Origin: Flavobacterium xinjiangense
Lineage (GTDB): Bacteria; Bacteroidota; Bacteroidia; Flavobacteriales; Flavobacteriaceae
Length of the DNA stretch: 64,000 nt
Assembly: GCF_900142885.1 (NCBI RefSeq)
Contig: NZ_FRCL01000001.1
Span: 100,571-164,570 of the forward strand
Direction: 5' to 3'
This document shows positions 1 through 11,500 of the stretch, one piece after another. Under the pieces are notes generated by a model, which was not told the DNA's origin, searched no databases, and saw nothing but the letters and a program-made list of their open reading frames with translations. The first letter of the stretch is position 1; the number at the start of each line of letters is the position of its first letter. A program made the translations under genes and the position numbers.

Positions 1-3000
1 TTTACAGGGAAAATATCTGCGCAAACCACGTCAACATATACAGCTTCAGGAAATTGGGTTTGTCCGCAAGGCGTTACTTCAGTTACAGTTGAAGCTTGGG
101 GTGGAGGAGGAAAAGGAGGCGACAGTTCAGGAGGATCAGGAGCTTCATCTGGAGGTGGAGGTGGTGCTTATGCTAAAAAAAATTCAATAGCTGTTACACC
201 AGGAAGCACCTACACCGTTAATGTTGGATTAGGCGGGAATTATTTATCAACTGCAAGTGGTGGAGATTCATATTTTAATAATGCAACGACAGTAAAAGCT
301 GCTGGAGGGAGTGCTCCTGGGGTTAATGCTGTCTCAGGAGCCTTGGGTGGTTTAGTTGCGAGCTCAATTGGAGATATAATTTATAGAGGTGGAAACGGTG
401 GGAATTCTCCTTCTAGTAACTCGGGTGCAGGAGGAGGAGGAGCAGGTACAACTGGAAATGGAGGTGACGCAAATTTAACTACAGCAGGTACTGGAACAAC
501 TTCGGGTGGTGGAAATGGTGGAAGTGGAGTTACAAGTGGAAATGGAGCTTATAATGCTGCAATAATTGGTGGTGGTGGTGGTGGTGCTAAAGGAAATGGA
601 TATGCTGGTGGAGATGGAGCTCGAGGGGAAATTAGAATAACTTTCACCTGCCCTAGCGAAACCGCCAATGCAGGCTCAGACCAGCCTCTTGGTTGCGGCG
701 TAACTACAACAACATTAACAGGGAATGCACCATCTAGTGCAGGGCTAATAGGTACTTGGACATTAGCTTCAGGAACTGCAACTATAACAACCCCAAGTTC
801 TCCTACGTCTGGAGTAACAGGATTAGCAAGTTCAGGAACTGCTACATTAAGATGGACAATAAATAATGGCTTATGTGGCACAACAACTGACGATGTGATT
901 ATTACCACAAAAAGTACGTCTGCAATAACAACTAATCCTAGTAACTCAACCATAGCAGCAGGTGCAAACACTTCATTTTCAACTACAGCATCAAACAGCC
1001 CCACAAGTTACATCTGGGAATTAAGCACTGATGGAGGTACAATATGGTCAACCGTTTCTAATGGTGGCGTTTATACAAATGCTACTACAGCCACTTTGAA
1101 CATTACAAATGCTTCTATTGGCATGAACAACTATAGATACAGAGCCAAGGTAACAAATTCATGTGGCACGTCAGCGGCATCTACCTCGGCAACGCTAACG
1201 GTTACATTATCTTATTGCACATCAAGTGGATCAACATCCGCAAATGGAATAACAGGGGTTGATTTCAACACGATAAGCAATACCGGAACTGCAGTTAATG
1301 TGGCTTATTCTAATTATACAGCAATCAGCACGACACTTACCAAAGGAAATTCATATAATCTTAACGTAAATATCAATACTGGAGGTAATTTCACAAATTA
1401 TCAATCCGCTTGGATAGACTGGAATGGTAATGGAAGCTTTACTGATCCAGGCGAATTTTATAATTTGGGTACAGCAAAAAACGTTACAAATGGACTTTCT
1501 AGTTTAACTCCCTACCCAATTACCGTTCCACTAGGCGCTGCAACTGCATCTGTGAGAATGCGAATTCAGTCAAAGTACGACTCTTCTACGACGGGATCTT
1601 GTAGTACTGGATTCGATGGCGAAGTCGAAGACTATACTATAAATATAATTTCAAATCCTGCTGTTTGCACAACTCCAACTTCCCAGCCAACAGCTTTGAC
1701 TTTATCCCCAAACGGCACATCCATTTCAGGTTTTTTTACAGCAGCAAGCTCTAACCCAAGTAATTATCTAATAGTTGTCAGCACTTCAGCAGTAGCTCCT
1801 ACTCCTTCAAATGGAACGGTATATACTATAGGCGGAACTGTGGGAGCTGGATATACAGTTGTGGATACAGACGACAACACGACTTTCCTTGCAAACGGTC
1901 TTACACCAAATACCGCCTACTATATATATATTTATTCATTTAACGGCGTTTGCACAGGTGGACCATTATACAATAGTTCATCTCCCTTAAACGGAACCAC
2001 TACAACACTTAATAATATTTATTGCACACCATCGTCCGTGTTTTCCAGCACCTATATTTCCGGAATTACTTCTATAGGTACGTTAAATGACATTTCAAAT
2101 GCGCCAACAGGCTTCTCTCCAAATGGGTACGGGAACTATACGGCAATAACGATTGCCAAGCAAATTCCCGGCGGCGGTATTAATATCAACATCAATTTAG
2201 CAGGAGCGGCAGGACAGTTTGTTAGAGCTTATGTAGACTGGAACAATGATGGCGATTTTATTGATGCCCTTGAACAAGTTTACAGCACAGCAACTACCGC
2301 AACTGGCGATACTTCCTTTGGTTTTGTTGTTGCAGGAACACAAGCGTCAGGCAACTACAGAATGAGAATTAGAACCAAAAGTTATAACGAAGATAGCACT
2401 ATAGATCCATGTACAACTAATTTTTTAACTGGTGAAACAGAAGATTACACGATAAACATTCAGGCTGACTGTCTTCAAAAAATCACAAGCTGGACAGACG
2501 GCGAAGCATGTGGTCCAACAAGTACCGTCAATCTTTCTGCAGTATCCGCTGGGGCAACAGGATTCAGGTGGTATACAGCCGAAACTGGAGGAATTCTACT
2601 TGCAACGACCGCAACAGGAAATTGGACTACAGCTCCAATAAGTGTCACTACTACATTTTATGTCACAGCATATAATGGAACTTGTGAATCACTATATAGA
2701 GTACCAGTTATAGCAACAATTAAGTCTACTTCAAGCATAGCACTAACACCTTCTGTTCCGACAGTTTGTGGCGAAAACAATATTGTAGAAGTTATTGCAA
2801 AAGGTGATGTAGTTATTGAAAATTTATTACTACAAAATTTCGAGAGTGGAATTGCTGGATTTACAATTACAACCCCTACTAATACAAGTGGAGGCGCAGA
2901 CACACCTTGGAGTATTAAAACTAGTCCCTATCTGCCCAGTACGACATCGGTATGGAAACCAGCAATAAATTCAAGCTCGCCAGCAACTACAAATAACAAA

Positions 3001-5316
3001 TTTGCTTTTACAACTTCCGATTATAGTGGTTCAAACATTGAAACAAGACTAACAACTCCTATAATAAATGCATCCGTATACACTGATTTGACACTTAATT
3101 TTGACCATTATTACTCTTATTATTCAGCGGACAGTGGTTCTATTGAGGTATCAACTGACGGCGGTACAACTTGGATAACTCCAGCTATAGCAACATATAA
3201 TAGCGATTTAGGTTCTGCTTCTAAATTCAAAAACGAAACTGTTAATTTTTCAGCATACGCAGGTCAATCAAATCTTAGATTTCGTTTTACCTACAAAGGA
3301 ACTTGGGACGATGGATGGGCAATTGATAATATTAGACTCTATGGAACTAAACCTTTAAACACAACTTTTTCTTGGAGCGGAGGAACCGTCGATGCCTATC
3401 TTGATTTAGCTTGTTCAACTGCCTATACAAATCAGGCTGTTACTACTATATATATCAAACCAACTAGTACACAATTGTCCGCAACATCATGGTCATTTAC
3501 CGCTAGCGCAACTCTTTCTAACGGCTGTCCTGTTTCAAAACTAGTTACTATTTACAACAAAACTAAACAGTGGCTAGGTACCACTTCTAATTGGGACGAT
3601 GCTAACAACTGGAAACCGGTAGGAGTTCCTGATTTAACAAATTGTGTTTTCATACCTAACACATCTGTAATTCCTGGTGGTAACTATAATGCTCTTGCTA
3701 AAAACCTTACGGTTAAATCAACCGGTAATTTAGAGCTTCTTTCCACAAGTAACTTAACCGTTTCAGAATGGGTTAATGTTAACACTAGTGGAGTTTTTAA
3801 CATAAGAGACAAAGCTAGTCTAATACAAATTAATAATGTTGCTAATACAGGAAGTGTAAATATCCAAAGAACTACCCGCGCCTTATCTAAACTAGATTAT
3901 ACCTATTGGAGTTCGCCTGTAGCAGGTTTTACTTTAGGAGGATTTTCTTCTTTCAATTCGTATATGTATTCCTGGATTCCAACAGTTTCAGGTAATAGCG
4001 GTAACTGGAACCCGGAAAACGACTCCAGTATTATGAGTACTGGCAAAGGCTACATACTAAGGACTCCTTGGGGACATACAGACGGCACTACCTATACCAC
4101 AACCTTTATTGGTACTCCAAACAACGGTGATATAACGACTTCAATATCAAAAGGTAACTTAAGCGGAACTGCTTCTACTTCAACTTTTGACGGTACTGAC
4201 GAGAATGACGAATGGAACCTTATTGGAAATCCATATCCTTCGGCACTTGATGCTGCAAAATTCTTAAATTTAGCAAGCAATGTGCCGGCTATAGGAGGAA
4301 CAGTTTACTTATGGACACATAATTCACAACCTAACGCTGCCACGATAGATCCATTTTATGGTGATTATGCATTGAATTACACTGACACTGATTATGCTGT
4401 TTTTAACACAACAGGAGGTACTGCTACAGCACCAGCTTCTACCGGCGGATCTACGCCCACTGGCTACATAGCTTCTGGACAATCATTCTTCGTGAAAGCA
4501 GCAAATACAATGGCAAATGGGACTACTGCAACAACAACTTTCAACAATAGTATGCGTGTTGGTGTAGAGGGGAAAAATAGCGATTTCTTTAAATTGACTA
4601 AAAACAATAAAGACGAAGCCATTCCAAAGAGCGTTACAGACATAGAAAGACATCGCATTTGGATAAACCTAACCAATAACTCAGGAGCTTTCAGTCAAAC
4701 ATTGGTTGGATATGTTCAGGATGCGACACAAGGATTAGACAGGAGTTTTGACGGAGAATCTTTGGGAGGAAACGATGTTAGCTTCTACTCTATTATACCG
4801 GAAGCGGAATTAACGATTCAAGGACGTGCGTTACCATTTGATGAAAACGATCTAGTTCCTTTAGGATATAATTCGGAAATTACTGGGGAACTATCAATTA
4901 GAATTGATCATATTGATGGTCTTTTCAACACTCAAAACATCTATTTAGAAGATAAAGAACTGAGTGTAATTCATAATTTAAAACAAAAACCGTACGTTTT
5001 CAAAACAGAAAAAGGTGATTTTAACGATCGTTTCGTACTCCGATACAGCGACAAAACCTTAGGAACGAATACCTTTAACTTATCTAATTCTGATCTGGTA
5101 AATGTGATTGTTAATCAAGACGTGACCGTTCAATCTTCTAGCCAACTGATAAAAAACATTGTAGTATATGATTTATCAGGACGAAAAATTGATAGCTATA
5201 AAAAAGTAAATGCGCTAAAATATACCTTGAGTCATTTAAACAAAACGACAGCAGGCTTAATTGTAAAAATCACTTTAGACGATGATACACTAGTTTCCAA
5301 AAAAATAATATACTAA
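1..5316 (+). CDS. Giant T9SS-secreted glycine-rich/GEVED surface protein, 5' end outside window
   Basis: The frame is open from base 1, and the first residues (FTGKISAQTT) look like the end of a signal peptide with cleavage after Ala-Gln, so only a few dozen N-terminal residues are missing. The methionine at 343 is internal. A Gly-rich region (about the first 210 residues) is followed by Ig/PKD-like segments. Two GEVED-type domains each have an Asp/Asn-rich putative Ca-binding turn (DWNGNGSF, DWNNDGDF) and a GEVEDYTINI or GETEDYTINI end. A jelly-roll-like segment opens with LLLQNFESG (about 2,825-3,350), and a long surface-protein region includes the WSSP motif. The last ~85 residues form a C-terminal sorting domain with VVYDLSGRKI, as used for type IX export and surface anchoring. 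Function is probably adhesion or gliding-associated; the ligand is unknown. The next gene is a paralogue. Confidence 0.85.
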   Translation, partial: FTGKISAQTTSTYTASGNWVCPQGVTSVTVEAWGGGGKGGDSSGGSGASSGGGGGAYAKKNSIAVTPGSTYTVNVGLGGNYLSTASGGDSYFNNATTVKAAGGSAPGVNAVSGALGGLVASSIGDIIYRGGNGGNSPSSNSGAGGGGAGTTGNGGDANLTTAGTGTTSGGGNGGSGVTSGNGAYNAAIIGGGGGGAKGNGYAGGDGARGEIRITFTCPSETANAGSDQPLGCGVTTTTLTGNAPSSAGLIGTWTLASGTATITTPSSPTSGVTGLASSGTATLRWTINNGLCGTTTDDVIITTKSTSAITTNPSNSTIAAGANTSFSTTASNSPTSYIWELSTDGGTIWSTVSNGGVYTNATTATLNITNASIGMNNYRYRAKVTNSCGTSAASTSATLTVTLSYCTSSGSTSANGITGVDFNTISNTGTAVNVAYSNYTAISTTLTKGNSYNLNVNINTGGNFTNYQSAWIDWNGNGSFTDPGEFYNLGTAKNVTNGLSSLTPYPITVPLGAATASVRMRIQSKYDSSTTGSCSTGFDGEVEDYTINIISNPAVCTTPTSQPTALTLSPNGTSISGFFTAASSNPSNYLIVVSTSAVAPTPSNGTVYTIGGTVGAGYTVVDTDDNTTFLANGLTPNTAYYIYIYSFNGVCTGGPLYNSSSPLNGTTTTLNNIYCTPSSVFSSTYISGITSIGTLNDISNAPTGFSPNGYGNYTAITIAKQIPGGGINININLAGAAGQFVRAYVDWNNDGDFIDALEQVYSTATTATGDTSFGFVVAGTQASGNYRMRIRTKSYNEDSTIDPCTTNFLTGETEDYTINIQADCLQKITSWTDGEACGPTSTVNLSAVSAGATGFRWYTAETGGILLATTATGNWTTAPISVTTTFYVTAYNGTCESLYRVPVIATIKSTSSIALTPSVPTVCGENNIVEVIAKGDVVIENLLLQNFESGIAGFTITTPTNTSGGADTPWSIKTSPYLPSTTSVWKPAINSSSPATTNNKFAFTTSDYSGSNIETRLTTPIINASVYTDLTLNFDHYYSYYSADSGSIEVSTDGGTTWITPAIATYNSDLGSASKFKNETVNFSAYAGQSNLRFRFTYKGTWDDGWAIDNIRLYGTKPLNTTFSWSGGTVDAYLDLACSTAYTNQAVTTIYIKPTSTQLSATSWSFTASATLSNGCPVSKLVTIYNKTKQWLGTTSNWDDANNWKPVGVPDLTNCVFIPNTSVIPGGNYNALAKNLTVKSTGNLELLSTSNLTVSEWVNVNTSGVFNIRDKASLIQINNVANTGSVNIQRTTRALSKLDYTYWSSPVAGFTLGGFSSFNSYMYSWIPTVSGNSGNWNPENDSSIMSTGKGYILRTPWGHTDGTTYTTTFIGTPNNGDITTSISKGNLSGTASTSTFDGTDENDEWNLIGNPYPSALDAAKFLNLASNVPAIGGTVYLWTHNSQPNAATIDPFYGDYALNYTDTDYAVFNTTGGTATAPASTGGSTPTGYIASGQSFFVKAANTMANGTTATTTFNNSMRVGVEGKNSDFFKLTKNNKDEAIPKSVTDIERHRIWINLTNNSGAFSQTLVGYVQDATQGLDRSFDGESLGGNDVSFYSIIPEAELTIQGRALPFDENDLVPLGYNSEITGELSIRIDHIDGLFNTQNIYLEDKELSVIHNLKQKPYVFKTEKGDFNDRFVLRYSDKTLGTNTFNLSNSDLVNVIVNQDVTVQSSSQLIKNIVVYDLSGRKIDSYKKVNALKYTLSHLNKTTAGLIVKITLDDDTLVSKKIIY

Positions 5317-5336
5317 TTTGCAAAACTTAACTCTAA

Positions 5337-5365
5337 AAGCCACTCCTGACCGAGTGGCTTTTTTT
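5337..5365 (+). terminator. Rho-independent terminator of first T9SS gene
   Basis: Nine-base stem AAGCCACTC / GAGTGGCTT with a six-base loop, followed directly by a T run. It lies 20 bp after the stop codon. The same stem recurs after the next gene. Confidence 0.85.
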
Positions 5366-5553
5366 ATACCCAAATTTCATCCTTAACAACTTAATCCAAG
5401 ACCTTAAGTACGCACTAAAATTAACACGAATCTAATTTCAAATTAAAACAATTAAATAAAACCAATCCTATATTTTTTACGTAGGTATTTATATACAAGG
5501 AACACTGTTTTTTTTAAGACAAGCCGATAAAACTAAATACCACATAAATAAAT

Positions 5554-8500
5554 ATGCAACAAAATTACTTTACTAAAAATTACAATAAAAATAATTTAAG
5601 TTTTGATACTGCTCCCTCTAAAAAAAAGCGTGGTAACATATTCAAAAAAAAATCCTTAAAACTATACTTCATTTTAGCTATTATGATCCCTTTCGGATCA
5701 AATGTAAATGGACAAACAACTACTGTCACATCCCCCCCCGGACCTGGAACATGGTCAATGACATTACCTTGCGACGTTACGTCAATTCAAGTACAAGCTT
5801 GGGGCGGTGGGGGTGGCGGATATGGCGATAACACTAATGACGGAGCCGTAGGTCACGGTGGGGGTGGGGGTGGATACACCATTGGAACAATTGCCGTTAC
5901 CCCCGGCCAAGTAATTACAGTTATTGTTGGTGCTGCAGGTACTGCGGGCTCCACCAATGGAGGAGCTGGCGGTGCCTCTTCTTATTCAATATTTACAGCA
6001 AATGGTGGTGGTGGTGGAACATTAACAGCTGGAGGAAGTGGCGGGACAGCATCAGGAGGAACATCTAACTTTACTGGTTTTATAGGTGGAACAGGATCTG
6101 GATCAACTGGTGGTTCAGGAGGAAATGCAGGGAGTGCTGGAGGGAGCGGAGGTGCTGGAGGTACGATTGGTGGAAATGGTGGAAATGGCTCAAATCCTGG
6201 AGGCGGCGGAGGTTCTTCTGGCGACAGATCCGGGAATTCTCGAACTGGTGGTTCAGGAGGGGAAGGAAGAATAACAATAACCTACACTTCTAATTTAAAA
6301 ACGTACTGTAATTCCAGTTTTTCAACTGTGGGACCAATAACAAATGTCACTTTTGCAGGTATAAACAAAACTTCGTCTGCCTCTATAAACGGAACTCCAG
6401 GAAGTGAAATATTTTGTGACGATGGATCTGTAGTGCAAGGATCAACTACTAATTCGATTTCTATTCAAGGCAACACAAATGGTAATTCCCTAAACAATAT
6501 TAGAGTATATATTGATTGGGACCAAAATGGAGTTTTCGGAAATCTATCAAACGAAATAATAGATCTTCCCACAATCACAAATTCAAATGGATCAGACGGT
6601 AAACTTAGCAGTGGAAATATTACTGTCCCTAGCGGCGCAATATTAGGAAAAACCCGTCTGCGAGTTATTAAAAGTAACAATTCTATTACAAATCCTTGCG
6701 GTTCCTATAGTTCAGGTCAATCTGAGGATTACGTCTTAGATGTTACCTCATCTACTACTCCAACTATTACTAGTTTAGGATCTACTAGTGGATGCGTGGG
6801 TACCTCAATCACTATAAATGGTACAAACCTAGCAGGTGCAACTGCATCAGATGTCAAAATTGGTGGGACTGCCGTTTCTTCAATAACTTCAAATTCAGGT
6901 ACGGTTTTAGTTGCGGTTATAGGATCTGGAACAACGGGAACAGTTATGGTAACAACCACAAATGGTACAGCTAGCAGTTCTGCCTCTTTTACTGTAAATC
7001 AAAGCCCAACTATCAATGCCGGGCCAGTACTTACCGCAATATGTAAAGGTGGCACATCAACAGCATTAGGAGGATCATTTGGTGGGGCGGCTACTAGCGC
7101 AATATGGTCAGACGGAGGTATTGGCGGTGTGTTCGCTAATAATACTGGCACAACACCTAACTCAGCGACATGGACGCCGCCAACAACTTATACCGGAACA
7201 GCAACACTAACACTCACATCATCAGGAGGCTCTTGTGGCACAACATCTGCATCAAAAACTCAAGTTGTAAATACCCCACCAACAACAGCAACGGTAGGAA
7301 GTAATCAGAATATAAATGGTAGTTTAACATCAACTTCATTAGGAGGCAACACACCTACTTCTGGCTCGGGGTCTTGGACAAAAATATCTGGGCCAGGTAC
7401 TGTAACTTTTAGTGCCAGCTCTTCAGGTACATCAACTGCTACAGTTAGCCTAATTGGAACTTATGTCTTTCGTTGGACAATTAGTTCCTCTTCATGCCCT
7501 TCAAGTTCTGCTGACCTAACGGTGAATTATAATGCTCCTGAAATTGATATCGCAGGAAATGGTAATACCGTTTTTGATGGTAATACAACCCCAACGACTA
7601 CAAATAGCACTGATTTTGGTTCTTCAACCGTAGGTATAGCAACTACAAAAACCTTTACTATTCAAAATAGTGGAAATACTAATTTAACGATTGGAACAAT
7701 TAGCTTTTCTGGGGCAAATGCTGCTGATTACTCCATAGCAAATTTACCAAGTACAACAATAATTGCAGGAAATTCAACAACTTTTACTATAGTTTTTAAT
7801 CCAAGTACTATTGGAACTAGAACTGCAACAATTTCTATTGTAAATAATGATAGTGATGAAAATCCTTATGATTTTTCGATTCAAGGAACGGGAACAATAG
7901 CTCCATTAACTTTTGGTCCTGGAGGTGTCACTTCCGATTTACAATTATGGTTGAGACCGGACTTAATTAATGGCACAACTAATCTTGCGGATAATACTGA
8001 TGTAATCACTTGGAACACACAAGGTCGCGGTAGTGATGCTACAAAGCCATCAGCTGTGGGTGCACCAAAATATAGAAATAATGCAACGCACAACATTAAT
8101 TTCAACTCTGTTGTTGACTTTACAAACAATTATGCTACTACTCCACAGGTATATACTGATAACGATGCTTCCAGGCAATATTTAAAAGGAGCCTCTGGTT
8201 TTTACAGTCAGGATATTTTTGTGGTTATGATACCTGATGTTACGGTGACCTCATCTTTGCCAAGTATGGATATTTTTTGTGGAGATAAAAACAATGCTGC
8301 ACAAGAAACAGATGCGACAGGTATTGGTTATGGAAATTATACCAGCAGAATGAGTAATGAAATTTTAACGTACGCATTAGGAACGTCTTCCGGAGCAGGT
8401 ATAGGTTATGGAGTTGCACAGCAAAGCACTTCGGCTTCATACAGTTCGGCAGGTATTATAAATGCTCGAAACAATAGTGCGGCAACAGGAACAGAATTAT

Positions 8501-11500
8501 ACTTTAATGCCAATAACATCGTCAATTTAACAACGGACGCTTCACTATTTTCGAACGTAAATGATTCTAGATTTTGGATTGGACGAAGTGAAGGATGGGA
8601 CGGTAGTTTAGACGGAAGAGTTGCTGAAGTAATTACATACAGCTCCAGGAAAAATGATAGTAATGAGAGAAGTAATATTCAAAGTTATTTAGCTATAAAA
8701 TACGGGATAACCCTTGGAATAAATGGCACTTCAATAAATTACACCAACTCCTCTTCAAACATTTTATGGGACGTTACGGCAAATACCGGTTACAATTATG
8801 ACATAACTGGAATAGGTCGAGACGACTTGTCAAGGTTAAACCAGAAACAATCTAAAAGTATCAATACTACAGACGACATAACAATAGGTTTGAGTACTAT
8901 TTATGCAACTAATACTGAAAATATTAATTCTTTCGATACCGACAAAAAATTCTTGGTTTGGGGAAACAATCGCGGAACATTGCAAGCACAACCAGCTGTT
9001 GAAGTAAATATGAGCGCGGGTATATCAGGTTTAACAAGTGCTGTGAGCTTTATCTCTGTAGGCAGAACATGGAAAGTAGTTGAGACCGGAGGAAATGTAG
9101 CAGCAACTAAAGTATCAATTCCTTCGGCCATGCTAACCTCAACAATTACTCCTCCCGGTGACTACTTGATGTTTATATCTAATACCCCTGTTTTTAATCC
9201 AACTGCTGAATACCGTATTATGACGATTAATGGTTCGAATCTGGAGACTACCTATGATTTTAACGGCACAAAGTATATCACTTTTGGATATGCTCCAGAA
9301 AAAACTTTTGTGCGCAGTATCTCATTTGATGGTGCTGATGATTATCTTGATTCTGGGAAAGTCTTAAATTTAAATACATCGTTTACTGTTTCTGCTTGGG
9401 TAAAAAGAAATTCTTCCAACAAAACAATCCTATCCAAAAGAAATGCAACTTTTACCGAAGGATATGATTTAAGCATAAACACCGCTGGAAAAGCAGAAAT
9501 GAGTTGGATGGTAGGCACTACTAAATATTCTATTACATCAAGTGAGATAATTCCATTGGGAAAATGGCATCATATCGGTATTACCTACAATAGTGCAACG
9601 ACAACTGCTAAAATATACATTGATGGTTTGACAAAAATAAGCAACACTTCAATGCCTAATATTCCACCAACTACACAATCCTTTTTAATCGCTGCCGCAG
9701 ATGGTGTAAATCCAACCTCCTATTTTAATGGAGCAATAGATGAAGTTCGTATTTGGAAAACTGCTTTAACTGAAGCACAATTTCGATATGTAATGAATCA
9801 GGAAATTATAAAAAATAGTGTATCTACTAATGGCGCAATAATTCCTAATTCAATATCACTAAATGATATCAGCAATGTTCCTTGGACTGCTTTAGATGCA
9901 TATTATCCAATGTCAACTTACACCTATACTAATGCCAAAGACATCTCCGGTAATAATAATTATGCCGCATTGAGAAATTTGAACACGGTAGATGCACAAA
10001 CTGCTCCTTTACCATATGAATCCCAAGCCAATGGGTTATGGCAGTCTCCAGCAACATGGTTGAATAATACCTTACAAGATTTACCATTTAGCGTATCTAT
10101 TGAAGATCCTTCGAAAACTATTGATTGGAATATTGTAAAAACAAATCATAATATTACGTCTGAAGGGAATAAAATTCTTATGGGATTATTTGTAAATACT
10201 AATACTTTAAATGCAATTAATGACAGCAAAATTGAAGTCTCCCATTACTTGAAATTAGACGGAAAAATTGATCTAGAGGGACGTTCCCAATTAATTCAAA
10301 AAGAAGGGAGTGACTTAGACGCTTCAAGCAATGGTTTCATCGAAAGAGACCAGCAAGGGCAATCTAATAAATTCAATTATAATTACTGGAGTTCTCCTGT
10401 AAACCCTATTAATAATACAGCGAACAATACCAATTACACAGTTGGTGGCATATTAAAAGATGGTACAACTGGAACGCCTACAAATATCAGTTGGGTAGAT
10501 GGATATGATGGATCGGCAAAATCGCCCATAAGCCTCGCTCGTTTTTGGATTTATAAATTTGATAACTTGTCAAATGACTACGCGAATTACACTCAGATAG
10601 GAGAAACAGGGTTACTGCAAGTTGGTAAAGGATTTACTTTAAAAGGAAGTGGAGCTCCAACGGCAACCCAAAATCTAACTTTTGTAGGAAAACCAAATAA
10701 TGGGACTATCAGTAATACTTTGGGTATTGATCAATTATTACTTACCGGAAATCCTTACCCGTCAGCTATTGATGCTGATGCTTTTATAACGGATAATATA
10801 AATTCCGTTCAAAGACCAGATGACAACACAATAGATGGAACATTGTATTTCTGGGAACATTACGCCAGTAACAACACCCATAATTTAGCAGGTTATCAAG
10901 GTGGCTATGCCGCAAGGAATCTTACCGGAGGTCTTGCTCCTTCCTCCTCTGGTGTAGATTTCATAAGTAAAGCAGGATCTCCATCAAGAGGTATTCCTAA
11001 TAAATTTATTCCAGTAGGTCAGGGCTTTTTTGTAAATGGGAGTGCAACCGGAGGAAATGTTATTTTTAAAAATAGTCAAAGAGGATTTGAAAGAGAGACT
11101 GATGCTAACTCTAATGTGTTATATAAAACAGCTAACAAGAAACCAAATCATTGGTCCGATAATGCAAATGACGCTATACAGGAAGACAACTACAAAAAAA
11201 TTCGTTTAGGTTTTAATTCGCACAATGATTTTCACCGCCAAGTTTTAATTGGATTCATGAATGAAAAAGCGACAAGCAAAATGGATTATGGTTATGATGG
11301 ATTAAATTTTGACGATTTTTCTAATGATATGTATTTGTTGAATGGAGAAAACCAATTAGTAATTCAAGGCGAAGGTTTTTTCGATGAAGATGCTTCTTTC
11401 CCAATTGGTGTAAGATCTGACACAGTAGGAAAAGTATCCTTTACAATTGATGAATTAGAAAATTTTGATAATCGTCAAAATGTTTATATTTATGATAAAT